In this document: positions 7,952 to 16,794 of the stretch, piece by piece
Layout: every line of letters starts with the position of its first letter
How positions within the stretch are numbered: position 1 is the stretch's first letter
Assembly: GCA_913019935.1 (NCBI GenBank)
Contig: CAJVZC010000009.1
Location: 1 to 34,688 of the forward strand
Direction: 5' to 3'
From: an uncultured Methylococcales bacterium
GTDB taxonomy: Bacteria; Pseudomonadota; Gammaproteobacteria; Methylococcales; Methylomonadaceae
DNA: 34,688 bases
The notes under the pieces: model-generated
The model's database searches: none
Told to the model about the DNA's origin: nothing
What the model saw: the letters and a program-made list of their open reading frames with translations, nothing else
Position numbers and translations under genes: made by a program

Positions 7952-10522
7952 ATGTCTGAATTTGCTAAAGAAATAGTACCGGTAAACTTAGAAGATGAGA
8001 TGAAGCAGTCTTATCTTGACTATGCAATGAGCGTTATTGTGGGTCGAGCCTTACCGGATGTTAGGGATGGTCTTAAGCCAGTGCATCGTCGAGTGTTATA
8101 TGCGATGCGTGTGCTGGGTAACGATTGGAATAAACCTTACAAGAAGTCAGCGCGGGTTGTGGGTGATGTGATTGGTAAATATCACCCACACGGTGATACT
8201 GCCGTTTACGATACCATTGTTAGGATGGCACAGCCTTTTTCGATGCGACATTTGATGATTGATGGGCAAGGAAACTTTGGTTCGGTTGACGGAGATTCTC
8301 CGGCGGCAATGCGGTATACCGAAGTTAGGATGGCTAAGATTGCGCACGAATTGTTGGCGGATTTAGATAAAGAGACGGTCGATTTTATTCTTAATTACGA
8401 TGAGTCTGAAAGTGAGCCCGCTGTTTTACCGACTAAAGTCCCAACATTATTAATTAATGGTTCTACCGGTATTGCCGTTGGGATGGCCACTAATATACCC
8501 CCGCATAACTTGGCTGAGATTATTAATGCCTGTCTGGCGCTAGTTGATAACGCTGATCTTGGGCCAATGGATTTAATGACCCATATACCCGGACCAGACT
8601 TTCCAACTGCGGCGATGATCAATGGTGCACAAGGGATTCGTGATGCTTATTTAACGGGTCGAGGTAAGATTCACCTTAGAGCCAGAGCTGTTTTTGAAGA
8701 AGTGGGTGAGAGTGGTAAGCATGCCATTATCGTTACTGAATTACCGTATCAGGTTAATAAAGCACGACTGCTTGAGAAAATAGCCTTTTTGGTTAAAGAA
8801 GGAAAGCTGGAAGGTATAACGGCATTGCGTGACGAGTCTGATAAGGATGGTATGCGCATGGTGATTGAGTTGCGTCGTGGTGAAGTCCCCGCGGTTATAT
8901 TAAATAATTTGTATCAAAACACGCAATTACAAACTGTTTTTGGTATCAATATGGTTGCATTGATTAACGGTCGCCCTAAGTGCATGAATCTAAAGGAGGT
9001 GTTGGCTGCTTTCATTGATCATCGTCGTGAGGTCGTTACACGGCGAACAATTTTTAATTTAAGGAAGGCGCGGGAGCGGGCACATGTTCTTGAAGGTCTT
9101 GCTGTCGCAATGGCTAATATTGATGAAATGATTGCCTTGATTAAGGCGGCTAGCAATCCTGCTGAAGCTAAAACAGGATTATTGGCACGCACGTGGGCGT
9201 CGGGTATTGTTGCGACCTTGTTAGAGCGTGCCGATGCGGAACGATCAAGACCTGAACAATTGCCTGAAGAATTTGGTATGCACGGACAAGAATACCGCCT
9301 CTCCAGTGAGCAAGCACAGGCAATACTTAATCTGCAATTGCACCGGTTAACCGGTCTTGAGCAAGATAAAATTGTTTCCGAATATCAAGGGTTACTTGAG
9401 CAAATTGATGATTATTTGGATATTTTATCCAGTACGCAGCGGTTAATGACAGTTATACGAGAAGAGCTTAACGATATTAAAGAGCAATTTGCGGATGATC
9501 GCAGAACTGAGATTCTTCAAGAACATCTTAATTTATCTGCTGAGGACCTTATCACGGAAGAAGATGTTGTTGTTACCGTGTCGCATGAGGGTTATGTGAA
9601 ATCGCAATCACTGGAAACTTATAAGTTACAGCGTCGAGGCGGACGGGGTAAATCAGCCACTAAAACCAAAAACGCTGATTTTATTGATCAAATTATTGTT
9701 GCGAATACGCACGATATTATTTTATGTTTTTCCAGTACAGGTAAAGTGTATTGGTTGAAGACTTATCAATTACCCTCTGCCAGTAGGGGTTCTAGAGGGA
9801 AGCCTTTTATTAACTTGTTCAATTTGGATAAAAATGAACGAATTAATGCCATTTTACCGGTTCAAGAATATACTGATAACCAATTTATATTTATGGCAAC
9901 CGCGCAAGGAACGGTTAAGAAAACACCCTTAAGCGAGTTTAAACGGCAGCGCGCCAGTGGCAAAATTGCTATTGACCTTAAAGAAAATGATCGCCTAGTA
10001 GGCGTTGCAATTACTGATGGCCAGCAAGATGTTCTTCTGTTTAGTAGTGCCGGTAAATCAGTTTGTTTTAATGAAACAGATGTCCGTTCTATGGGTCGAA
10101 CGGCGGCAGGTGTTCGTGGGATTCGATTAGCGCAAGATCAGCGGGTTATTTCGTTAATTATTGCTACAGATGGGACGGTGTTGAATATCACTGAAAATGG
10201 CTTTGGTAAGCGCACCAAGTTATCTGATTTCCCTTGTCACAAGCGTGGAGGGCAAGGGGTTATTGCAATTCAAACCACAGCGCGTAATGGTGCTGTTGTG
10301 GGTGCTGTTTTGGTTTCAGATGATGATGAAATCATGTTGATTACGGATGCAGGAACACTGGTTCGTACACGGATAAATGAAATTACAGTGGTCGGTAGAA
10401 ACACACAAGGTGTGACTATCATTAAGTTAGGCCAAAATGAACGAGTAGTTGGAGTAGACCGAATAGCGGGATTACCTGATGATATCTCAGATGAAACACA
10501 GGATAAAGGAGCAGAGTTTTAA
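7952..10522 (+). CDS. gyrA: DNA gyrase subunit A
   Basis: The breakage-reunion subunit of DNA gyrase, which with GyrB introduces negative supercoils. At 856 residues it is full length. The catalytic tyrosine is Tyr122 (AAMRYTE). The quinolone-resistance region reads [10 protein letters not shown], so position 83 is Thr (Ser in E. coli, Thr in Pseudomonas aeruginosa) and position 87 is Asp. The C-terminal beta-pinwheel contains the GyrA box QRRGGRG starting at residue 560, which marks it as GyrA rather than ParC. The tail is short and acidic. It opens the gyrA-serC-pheA-hisC-tyrA-aroA-cmk run, and serC starts inside its stop codon. No strong Shine-Dalgarno is seen before the ATG. Confidence 0.98.
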   Translation: MSEFAKEIVPVNLEDEMKQSYLDYAMSVIVGRALPDVRDGLKPVHRRVLYAMRVLGNDWNKPYKKSARVVGDVIGKYHPHGDTAVYDTIVRMAQPFSMRHLMIDGQGNFGSVDGDSPAAMRYTEVRMAKIAHELLADLDKETVDFILNYDESESEPAVLPTKVPTLLINGSTGIAVGMATNIPPHNLAEIINACLALVDNADLGPMDLMTHIPGPDFPTAAMINGAQGIRDAYLTGRGKIHLRARAVFEEVGESGKHAIIVTELPYQVNKARLLEKIAFLVKEGKLEGITALRDESDKDGMRMVIELRRGEVPAVILNNLYQNTQLQTVFGINMVALINGRPKCMNLKEVLAAFIDHRREVVTRRTIFNLRKARERAHVLEGLAVAMANIDEMIALIKAASNPAEAKTGLLARTWASGIVATLLERADAERSRPEQLPEEFGMHGQEYRLSSEQAQAILNLQLHRLTGLEQDKIVSEYQGLLEQIDDYLDILSSTQRLMTVIREELNDIKEQFADDRRTEILQEHLNLSAEDLITEEDVVVTVSHEGYVKSQSLETYKLQRRGGRGKSATKTKNADFIDQIIVANTHDIILCFSSTGKVYWLKTYQLPSASRGSRGKPFINLFNLDKNERINAILPVQEYTDNQFIFMATAQGTVKKTPLSEFKRQRASGKIAIDLKENDRLVGVAITDGQQDVLLFSSAGKSVCFNETDVRSMGRTAAGVRGIRLAQDQRVISLIIATDGTVLNITENGFGKRTKLSDFPCHKRGGQGVIAIQTTARNGAVVGAVLVSDDDEIMLITDAGTLVRTRINEITVVGRNTQGVTIIKLGQNERVVGVDRIAGLPDDISDETQDKGAEF

Positions 10523-11598
10523 TGAGCAGAGTTTTAAATTTTAGTGCTGGACCATCAATGTTGCCAGAGGTGGTTTTAAATCGGGCCAAGGATGAATTTC
10601 TGAATTGGCAAAACAGTGGCCAATCGGTTATGGAGATGAGTCATCGTAGTAAGACTTTTTTATCTATTGCACAAAAGCTTGAGTCGTCTCTTAGATCTGT
10701 TATGAGCATCCCTGATAACTATAAGGTATTGTTTTTGCAAGGGGGGGCATCAGCACAATTTGCAATGATTCCAATGAATTTATTACAAGGAAAACAAACT
10801 GCCTGTTATATCAATTCTGGCGCATGGTCCAAGAAAGCCATTAGCGAGGCTAAGAAATATTGCACGGTTAAAGTATCAGCCAGTGGCGAAGACGGAGGTT
10901 TTTGCACGGTTCCAAGTATTGAACAGTGGCAGATTGATCATGAGGCAGCTTATTTACATTACACCAGTAATGAAACCATTAATGGTGTTGAATTTCCTTT
11001 TGTACCCGAAGTGGGGCTTCCTTTGGTCGCGGATATGTCATCTAATATTCTTTCACGAACTTTAGATGTTAGTAAGTTTGGTTTGATTTACGCCGGTTCT
11101 CAGAAAAACATGGGTCCAGCAGGTGTGACTGTTGTCATTGTTCGGGATGATTTGTTAGACGCACAAAATGAAGCGATTCCATCGGTCTTTAGTTATGCCC
11201 AACAAGCAGCTAACGGATCAATGTTAAACACGCCGGCGACATACAATTGGTATTTGCTAGGTTTGATGTTGGAATGGTTGGAAGATTTAGGCGGTGTGAG
11301 CGCCATTGAGAAAATTAATATCACTAAGGCGGATAAGTTATATCAGGCCGTTGATGGTTCTACATTATTCCAAAATAACATTGATGTGACTTATCGATCT
11401 AGAATGAATGTTCCTTTTGTTTTGTCAGACCCTGATTTGCTACCGGAATTTTTACAGAAAGCCAGTGAAAATGGAATGGTTGAATTAAAAGGGCATCGTT
11501 CTGTCGGCGGTGTTCGTGCCAGTATATATAATGCTATGCCAGAAAAAGGAGTGGATAAGTTAATACAGTTTATGAAAGAATTTGAGCGAACACATTAG
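10522..11598 (+). CDS. serC: Phosphoserine aminotransferase
   Basis: A PLP enzyme converting 3-phosphohydroxypyruvate and glutamate to phosphoserine in serine synthesis. It also acts on the related intermediate in pyridoxal phosphate synthesis. The 358-residue length is typical. The N-terminus NFSAGPSMLP is diagnostic. The PLP lysine is Lys195 in GSQKNMGPAG, and the C-terminus has the substrate-binding GHRSVGGVRASIYNA. The ATG shares one base with the gyrA stop, and GGAG lies ten bases upstream inside gyrA. Being in the aromatic supraoperon agrees with the conserved gyrA-serC-pheA order of other gammaproteobacteria. Confidence 0.98.
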   Translation: MSRVLNFSAGPSMLPEVVLNRAKDEFLNWQNSGQSVMEMSHRSKTFLSIAQKLESSLRSVMSIPDNYKVLFLQGGASAQFAMIPMNLLQGKQTACYINSGAWSKKAISEAKKYCTVKVSASGEDGGFCTVPSIEQWQIDHEAAYLHYTSNETINGVEFPFVPEVGLPLVADMSSNILSRTLDVSKFGLIYAGSQKNMGPAGVTVVIVRDDLLDAQNEAIPSVFSYAQQAANGSMLNTPATYNWYLLGLMLEWLEDLGGVSAIEKINITKADKLYQAVDGSTLFQNNIDVTYRSRMNVPFVLSDPDLLPEFLQKASENGMVELKGHRSVGGVRASIYNAMPEKGVDKLIQFMKEFERTH

Positions 11599-11614
11599 TA
11601 GATAGCCTATTCCT

Positions 11615-12700
11615 ATGACTTCTTTTCTACCCTTAAGCGAATTAAGAGACAAAATTGATAATATTGATCAACGTATTCTTACGTTGATCAATCAGCGTGC
11701 TGAGTTAGCCATTGAAGTGGCTAAGACCAAAATGGCTGCGGGTGATGACGGCTGCTTTTATCGTCCAGACCGAGAAGCTTTAGTGCTACGGCGGATTCGA
11801 GAAATTAACGAAGGCCCGCTGGACGACGATGTTGTTATGAGTTTTTTTCGGGAAATAATGTCAGCATGTCTGGCGCTAGAAAAACCTCTGGCCGTTGCTT
11901 TTTTAGGGCCTGAAGGGACATTTACCCAGCAAGCGGCTGTTAAGCACTTTGGCCAAGGTGCGCACTGCGTTCCGGTATCATCGATTAATGATATCTTTTG
12001 GTCGGTAGAAAATAAGCATTGTCAATTTGGCGTGGTGCCGGTTGAAAACTCTACCGGGGGTGTCATCACACATACACTAGACCGATTTACTAAGTCTGAG
12101 CTGAGTATTTGCGGTGAGGTTGAAATAAGGGTTAATCAAAATTTAATGACCCGTGAAAATGACTTAAGTGCGATTTCGACGGTTTTTTCACACGAACAAT
12201 CGTTAAAACAATGTCAAAAATGGTTGGATGATAATTTGCCCGGTGTTCTACAAAAGTCTGTGAGTAGTAATGCTGAAGCTGCGAAGCTTGCAGCAGAGCA
12301 GGAAAATAGTGCGGCGATTGCGCCTGTGGTTGCTGCTGGATTATATGGTTTGAATGTTTTGCAGCGTAATATTGAAGATGAAGCCGACAATACTACGCGG
12401 TTTTTGATTATTGGCGATCAAACAGCTTCTACAACCGGTGATGATAAAACCACGTTATTAATTTCAACGGGTAATCAGTCGGGGGCATTACATAAGATCT
12501 TACAACCGTTTGCAAAATATAATATTAGTATGACACGAATTGAGTCTCGACCCTCTCGTCAAGGTCTTTGGGAGTATGTTTTTTTTATTGATATTGAAGG
12601 GCATATTGAAAATAAAGAAGTTTCTCTGGCGTTGAGTGAATTGGAAGATTCAGTCAATATGTTGACTATTCTAGGCTCATACCCTAGAGCTGTTATTTAG
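11615..12700 (+). CDS. pheA: Bifunctional chorismate mutase / prephenate dehydratase (P-protein)
   Basis: Turns chorismate into prephenate and then phenylpyruvate, the committed branch to phenylalanine. Three domains are visible in its 361 residues. The AroQ-type chorismate mutase (about 5-90) has LRDKIDNIDQRIL. The prephenate dehydratase (about 93-268) has GPEGTFTQQAA, VPVENSTGGV and the catalytic TRF at 261-263. A C-terminal ACT domain (about 279-355) carries GALH and ESRP, the motifs that bind phenylalanine for feedback inhibition. It follows serC by 16 bases and precedes hisC by 10. Neither start has a strong Shine-Dalgarno. Confidence 0.98.
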   Translation: MTSFLPLSELRDKIDNIDQRILTLINQRAELAIEVAKTKMAAGDDGCFYRPDREALVLRRIREINEGPLDDDVVMSFFREIMSACLALEKPLAVAFLGPEGTFTQQAAVKHFGQGAHCVPVSSINDIFWSVENKHCQFGVVPVENSTGGVITHTLDRFTKSELSICGEVEIRVNQNLMTRENDLSAISTVFSHEQSLKQCQKWLDDNLPGVLQKSVSSNAEAAKLAAEQENSAAIAPVVAAGLYGLNVLQRNIEDEADNTTRFLIIGDQTASTTGDDKTTLLISTGNQSGALHKILQPFAKYNISMTRIESRPSRQGLWEYVFFIDIEGHIENKEVSLALSELEDSVNMLTILGSYPRAVI

Positions 12701-12710
12701 TTAAAAACAC

Positions 12711-13838
12711 ATGAATTTAGAAACGAATCAGATTTGTCAGTTGGCACTTCCGGGTGTCCGTGCGCTTATTCCTTATCAGCCCGGAAAGCCCATGAGTGAA
12801 CTTGAAAGGGAATTGGGTTTATCCAGAATTATTAAGCTAGCCTCGAATGAAAACCCTAAGGGACCCAGTCAAAAGGTTGTGTCTACCATGCAGACTGTTT
12901 TGGCTGAGGTTTCTCGTTATCCTGATGGTAATGGCTTTTCCCTGAAGACGGCATTAGCACAGCACCTTGCCGTTGAAGCAACGCAAATCACACTAGGTAA
13001 TGGCTCTAATGATGTCTTGGAGATTATTGCTAGAACATTTGTATCCGAGAGTTCTGAAGTGATCTTTTCTGAATATGCCTTTGCTGTTTACCCTATTGTG
13101 ACTCAAGCCATGGGCGCTCAAGCGGTTATTTCCAAAGCGTCAGTGGGAGGGGAATACCCCTGTTATGGGCATGATTTATCTGCGATGTTAAAACAGGTCA
13201 CTGAAAAGACTAAATTAGTGTTTATTGCGAACCCTAATAATCCAACGGGCACATTCTTAACATCAGAGCAACTGCATGGTTTTCTTTCTAGTCTTCCTAA
13301 GCAGGTTCTTTGTGTGCTTGATGAGGCGTATTTTGAGTATGTTCGTCCTGAAGATCGATCAGATTCAGTTGCCTGGTTAACACGTTTTCCTAATTTAATC
13401 ATTACCCGTACTTTTTCCAAAGCCTATGGCTTAGCGGGAATGAGGATTGGCTATAGTGTCTCTAGTTCTGAAGTGGCTGATTTACTGAACCGGGTTCGGC
13501 AACCTTTTAATACCAATATAGTCGCATTATCAGCAGCAGAAGCCGCTTTAGCGGACATTGACTATCTTAGCGAAACTATCGCCTTAAATGACCAGGGTAT
13601 GGGGCAGCTAACCACGGCTTTTAGCGAATTAGGGCTCAGTTGGATTCCCTCTAAAGGGAATTTTATTACGGTAGATTTGGGTCGCTCTGCACTGCCTATT
13701 TATGAAGAATTATTAGCAGCCGGCGTTATCGTCAGACCGGTAGCCAATTATGGCTTACCCCATTTTTTGAGAATAAGTATTGGCACAGAAGCTGAAAATT
13801 TATTTTTTATCAATGCATTAACTCGGATACTGGACTGA
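12711..13838 (+). CDS. hisC: Histidinol-phosphate / aromatic aminotransferase HisC
   Basis: A PLP aminotransferase of family I beta, 375 residues. Motifs include ASNENP at 44-49, NPNNPTG at 174-180, the DEAY loop near 204, the PLP lysine Lys237 in TFSKAYGLAG and RIG at 245-247. The protein family makes histidinol phosphate. Its position between pheA and tyrA, as in Pseudomonas (hisC2), suggests that here it mainly transaminates phenylpyruvate or hydroxyphenylpyruvate, perhaps in addition to histidinol phosphate. No other his genes are in the window, so the true substrate cannot be decided. The tyrA ATG overlaps its TGA by one base. Confidence 0.93.
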   Translation: MNLETNQICQLALPGVRALIPYQPGKPMSELERELGLSRIIKLASNENPKGPSQKVVSTMQTVLAEVSRYPDGNGFSLKTALAQHLAVEATQITLGNGSNDVLEIIARTFVSESSEVIFSEYAFAVYPIVTQAMGAQAVISKASVGGEYPCYGHDLSAMLKQVTEKTKLVFIANPNNPTGTFLTSEQLHGFLSSLPKQVLCVLDEAYFEYVRPEDRSDSVAWLTRFPNLIITRTFSKAYGLAGMRIGYSVSSSEVADLLNRVRQPFNTNIVALSAAEAALADIDYLSETIALNDQGMGQLTTAFSELGLSWIPSKGNFITVDLGRSALPIYEELLAAGVIVRPVANYGLPHFLRISIGTEAENLFFINALTRILD

Positions 13839-14719
13839 TGTTTAATAATTTATCGGTTATTGGCGTGGGTTTAATGGGGGGCTCTATAGCTTGTAAAGCA
13901 CGCGAGCAAGGGTTGGCTAAACACATCGTTGGTGTGGGTTACCCTGCGCAGGCGTTAAATTTACAGCGTGCTGAATCATTAGGGGTTGTTGATCAGGTCA
14001 GTTATTTTGGGGGCACAGCCGAAGAAGTATTGGCACAATCAGATTGTGTGATCATTGCGGTTCCGGTTGGGTCTATAGAGCAGATATTTTTAGAATTAAA
14101 GGGTGTCTGGAATCCGGATGCCGTGTACTCCGATGTTGGAAGTACTAAAGGAAGTGTGATTCAATCAGCGCGCAATGTTTTTGGCGATGTACCCGATAAT
14201 TTTGTGCCGGTTCACCCGATTGCGGGTGCGGAAAATAGCGGTGTCGATGCGGCTCAACTTGATTTATTTGCCGGTAAACGGGTGATTTTTACGCCGACAG
14301 AAAACAGTTCTGCTAATGCTCTTTTGCAACTTCGTATTTTCTGGGAAAAGCTGGGCGCGCGCGTTTCTACGATGGCTATTGAGCATCATGATGCGGTTTT
14401 AGCTGCTACGAGTCATTTACCCCATGTGTTAGCTTTTTCATTAGTACGCTTGCTGGATAAAAAAGATAGCCATGATGAGATTTTTAAATATGCAGCCGGT
14501 GGGTTCAAAGATTTTACCCGTATTGCCTCGAGTGATCCGAGTATGTGGCTTGATATTTGTATGAACAATAAAGATGAGATTATTCCTCTTATTCGTCAGA
14601 TAAATGATGAACTGGAGGAGGTGGCTCAATTTTTAATTAAGGGTGATTCAGAAAGTGTTTTTAAAACCTTTTCGACTGCAAAATCAGCCCGTCAACGTTT
14701 TTTAGATCAGTGTGATTAA
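13838..14719 (+). CDS. tyrA: Prephenate (or arogenate) dehydrogenase
   Basis: Oxidatively decarboxylates prephenate (or arogenate) on the way to tyrosine. The 293-residue protein begins with a Rossmann nucleotide-binding loop GVGLMGGS at 9-16. It continues with the family stretches SDVGSTKGSV (98-107) and HPIAGAENSG (126-135), and later EHHDAVLAATSHLPH. No chorismate mutase or ACT domain is fused, so this is the stand-alone type. Cofactor preference (NAD or NADP) and substrate cannot be settled by eye. It starts within the hisC stop (TGATG) and aroA follows six bases after it. In Pseudomonas the two are fused as tyrA-aroA; here they are separate genes. Confidence 0.96.
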   Translation: MFNNLSVIGVGLMGGSIACKAREQGLAKHIVGVGYPAQALNLQRAESLGVVDQVSYFGGTAEEVLAQSDCVIIAVPVGSIEQIFLELKGVWNPDAVYSDVGSTKGSVIQSARNVFGDVPDNFVPVHPIAGAENSGVDAAQLDLFAGKRVIFTPTENSSANALLQLRIFWEKLGARVSTMAIEHHDAVLAATSHLPHVLAFSLVRLLDKKDSHDEIFKYAAGGFKDFTRIASSDPSMWLDICMNNKDEIIPLIRQINDELEEVAQFLIKGDSESVFKTFSTAKSARQRFLDQCD

Positions 14720-14725
14720 ATAAAT

Positions 14726-16042
14726 ATGTCCGATTCAATAATTTTTACAGTACAACCCGGTGGTTCTTTGAACGGTGAGATTCGTGTACCAGGCGATAAA
14801 TCTATTTCTCATCGTTCTATTATTTTGGGGTCAATAGCAGAAGGGACAACGCATGTTACGGGCTTTTTGGAGGCCGAAGATGCCTTGGCAACGCTGAAAG
14901 CTTTTCGAGCGATGGGCGTTGAAATTGAAGGCCCTGACGACGGTAAAGTCACAATCTATGGTGTGGGTTTAAAGGGGCTTAAGGCACCTGAAGGGCCGCT
15001 TTATTTAGGAAACTCAGGTACTTCAATGCGTTTGCTTTCTGGTTTGTTGGCTGGCCAATCATTCAATTCGGACTTAACCGGTGATGATTCATTATCAAAA
15101 AGGCCCATGCGACGCGTAACCTTGCCTTTGGCGCAAATGTCGGCACAAATACAGACAGAAGAGGATGGTACTGCACCGCTGTCCATTACCGGAACTTCTG
15201 AGTTAACCGGTATTCATTATGATATGCCGATTGCGAGTGCTCAGGTTAAGTCTTGCTTATTGCTCGCAGGACTTTATGCGGAGGGAGAAACAACCATAAC
15301 TGAACCTGCTCCGACTCGAGACCATACAGAGCGAATGTTGCAAGGGTGTGGGTACCCCATTGAGCGAAAAGGTAATCAGGTATCGATTACTAGCGGGCAT
15401 CGCTTACAGGCTGTAAATATTGATGTGCCCAGTGATATTTCATCGGCCGCCTTTTTTCTAGTAGGTGCTTCAATTGCCACAAACTCATCTGTTCGTTTGA
15501 ATCATGTTGGTATTAACGAAACCCGTACGGGTATTATCGATATCTTAAAGTTAATGGGTGCTGATATTACGCTAACCAATGAGCGTGAGGTTGGCGGAGA
15601 GTGGGTGGCAGATATTCACGTTAAGTCGAGCCAGCTGAAAGGCATTGTCATTCCTGAACAGTTAGTTCCGCTAGCCATTGATGAGTTTCCGGTATTATTT
15701 GTGGCGGCAGCCTGTGCAGAAGGGGTAACGGTCCTTACCGGTGCTGAAGAATTACGTGTTAAAGAGAGTGATCGTATTCAAGTAATGGCCGATGGCTTAC
15801 AGCAATTACAGGTGAATGCAGAAGCTACGCCTGATGGCATGATTATTCGCGGAGGTGACATTGAAGGTGGTGAAGTAATTTCACACGGTGATCATCGCAT
15901 TGCTATGGCTTTTGCGATTGCGGGGTTGCGTTCAAAAGCGCCTATAGTGATTCGCGATTGTGAGAATGTTAATACGTCTTTTCCTCAGTTTTTATCTTTA
16001 GCCAGTGAGTTAGGGCTTAATATCGCGCAAAATAAACCATGA
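14726..16042 (+). CDS. aroA: 3-phosphoshikimate 1-carboxyvinyltransferase (EPSP synthase)
   Basis: Joins shikimate 3-phosphate and phosphoenolpyruvate to give EPSP, the sixth shikimate-pathway step. Its 438 residues carry GDKSISHR (23-30), LGNSGTSMRLL (94-104), SLSKRPM, SAQVKS, TRDHTERML, a catalytic DEFP segment, KESDR and DHRIAM. The wording of these motifs is closer to the class II enzymes (Agrobacterium CP4 type) than to the E. coli class I form. The glycine at 98 aligns with E. coli Gly96 and with Ala100 of CP4, so it has the glycine typical of inhibitor-sensitive enzymes. cmk begins four bases before its end (ATGA). Confidence 0.97.
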   Translation: MSDSIIFTVQPGGSLNGEIRVPGDKSISHRSIILGSIAEGTTHVTGFLEAEDALATLKAFRAMGVEIEGPDDGKVTIYGVGLKGLKAPEGPLYLGNSGTSMRLLSGLLAGQSFNSDLTGDDSLSKRPMRRVTLPLAQMSAQIQTEEDGTAPLSITGTSELTGIHYDMPIASAQVKSCLLLAGLYAEGETTITEPAPTRDHTERMLQGCGYPIERKGNQVSITSGHRLQAVNIDVPSDISSAAFFLVGASIATNSSVRLNHVGINETRTGIIDILKLMGADITLTNEREVGGEWVADIHVKSSQLKGIVIPEQLVPLAIDEFPVLFVAAACAEGVTVLTGAEELRVKESDRIQVMADGLQQLQVNAEATPDGMIIRGGDIEGGEVISHGDHRIAMAFAIAGLRSKAPIVIRDCENVNTSFPQFLSLASELGLNIAQNKP

Positions 16043-16695
16043 AACATCCTGTTTTAACGATAGATGGTCCTAGCGGCGCGGGCAAAGGAACGGTGAGTCG
16101 TGTTATTGCTAATCAGCAAGGCTGGCATTATTTAGACAGTGGCTCTATTTATCGTGCTTTAGCAATTGCAGTGTTAGATCAAGCTATTGATTTAGCGAAT
16201 AAAGTAGAAATTGTTCATTTAGCGCAAAGAATGGTGCTGGAGTTTTCAGGTATTGAAGTTTTGACGGTTAAGTTGAATACAGTGGATATTACCGCCCGTT
16301 TAGGGACTGAAACTACAGGAGGTGTAGCCTCTCAGATTGCAGTAATTCCAGAGGTTAGAGCCGTGTTATTGCAAAAACAACGTGATTTTAGTCAGGCGCC
16401 AGGGCTTGTGGCTGATGGTCGAGACATGGGTACAGTGGTATTTCCAGCTGCGGCGTATAAGGTGTTCTTAACGGCTTCAGCTGAAAAAAGGGCGTTAAGA
16501 CGGCATAAGCAGTTGATAGAAAAAGGATTTAATGCTAATCTAGAACAGATAACTCGGGAGATAGAGGAGCGAGACCTGCGTGATAGTCAACGTGCAACGG
16601 CACCGTTGGTACAGGCGGAGGGTGCGCTTTATGTCGATTCAACGGATAAAACCGTTGAGCAGGTCATTGAAGAGGTCCTTTTATTGATCCTCTGA
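16039..16695 (+). CDS. cmk: Cytidylate kinase
   Basis: Phosphorylates CMP and dCMP with ATP in the cytoplasm to feed nucleotide pools. The 218-residue length is typical. The P-loop GPSGAGKGT starts at residue 10. YLDSGSIYRALA follows as the nucleotide monophosphate-binding region, and DGRDMGTVVFP marks the core. The LID area includes RDLRDSQRATAPL. The start overlaps aroA by four bases. Downstream is a hairpin with a T tract, then rpsA, matching the widespread aroA-cmk-rpsA order. Confidence 0.97.
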   Translation: MKHPVLTIDGPSGAGKGTVSRVIANQQGWHYLDSGSIYRALAIAVLDQAIDLANKVEIVHLAQRMVLEFSGIEVLTVKLNTVDITARLGTETTGGVASQIAVIPEVRAVLLQKQRDFSQAPGLVADGRDMGTVVFPAAAYKVFLTASAEKRALRRHKQLIEKGFNANLEQITREIEERDLRDSQRATAPLVQAEGALYVDSTDKTVEQVIEEVLLLIL

Positions 16696-16707
16696 TGTTA
16701 TCAGGTG

Positions 16708-16740
16708 AACCTTAAATACATTGAAATTTAAGGTTTTTTT
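16708..16740 (+). terminator. AT-rich terminator-like hairpin between cmk and rpsA
   Basis: AACCTTAAAT (16708-16717) pairs perfectly with ATTTAAGGTT (16726-16735) around an eight-base loop, and the right arm runs into seven Ts. The stem is AT-rich, so termination may be partial. rpsA begins only 54 bases later with no evident promoter in between. The hairpin may therefore set the relative levels of cmk and rpsA rather than end the transcript. Confidence 0.55.
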
Positions 16741-16758
16741 ATCAACTAACAGAGAAAT

Positions 16759-16781
16759 GTTTGTTTGAAGTTAAAACAAAC
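16759..16781 (+). promoter_or_regulatory. Hairpin in the rpsA leader next to the ribosome binding site
   Basis: GTTTGTTT (16759-16766) pairs with AAACAAAC (16774-16781) across a seven-base loop. It ends three bases before the GGGAAAG Shine-Dalgarno of rpsA. In E. coli, S1 represses its own translation through a structured leader. A comparable role here is inferred only from position. Confidence 0.4.
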
Positions 16782-16783
16782 GC

Positions 16784-16790
16784 GGGAAAG
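16784..16790 (+). promoter_or_regulatory. Ribosome binding site deciding the rpsA start
   Basis: GGGAAAG lies four bases before the ATG at 16795. It supports that start over the upstream in-frame TTG at 16765, and the resulting N-terminus matches other S1 proteins. Confidence 0.65.
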
Positions 16791-16794
16791 AATT

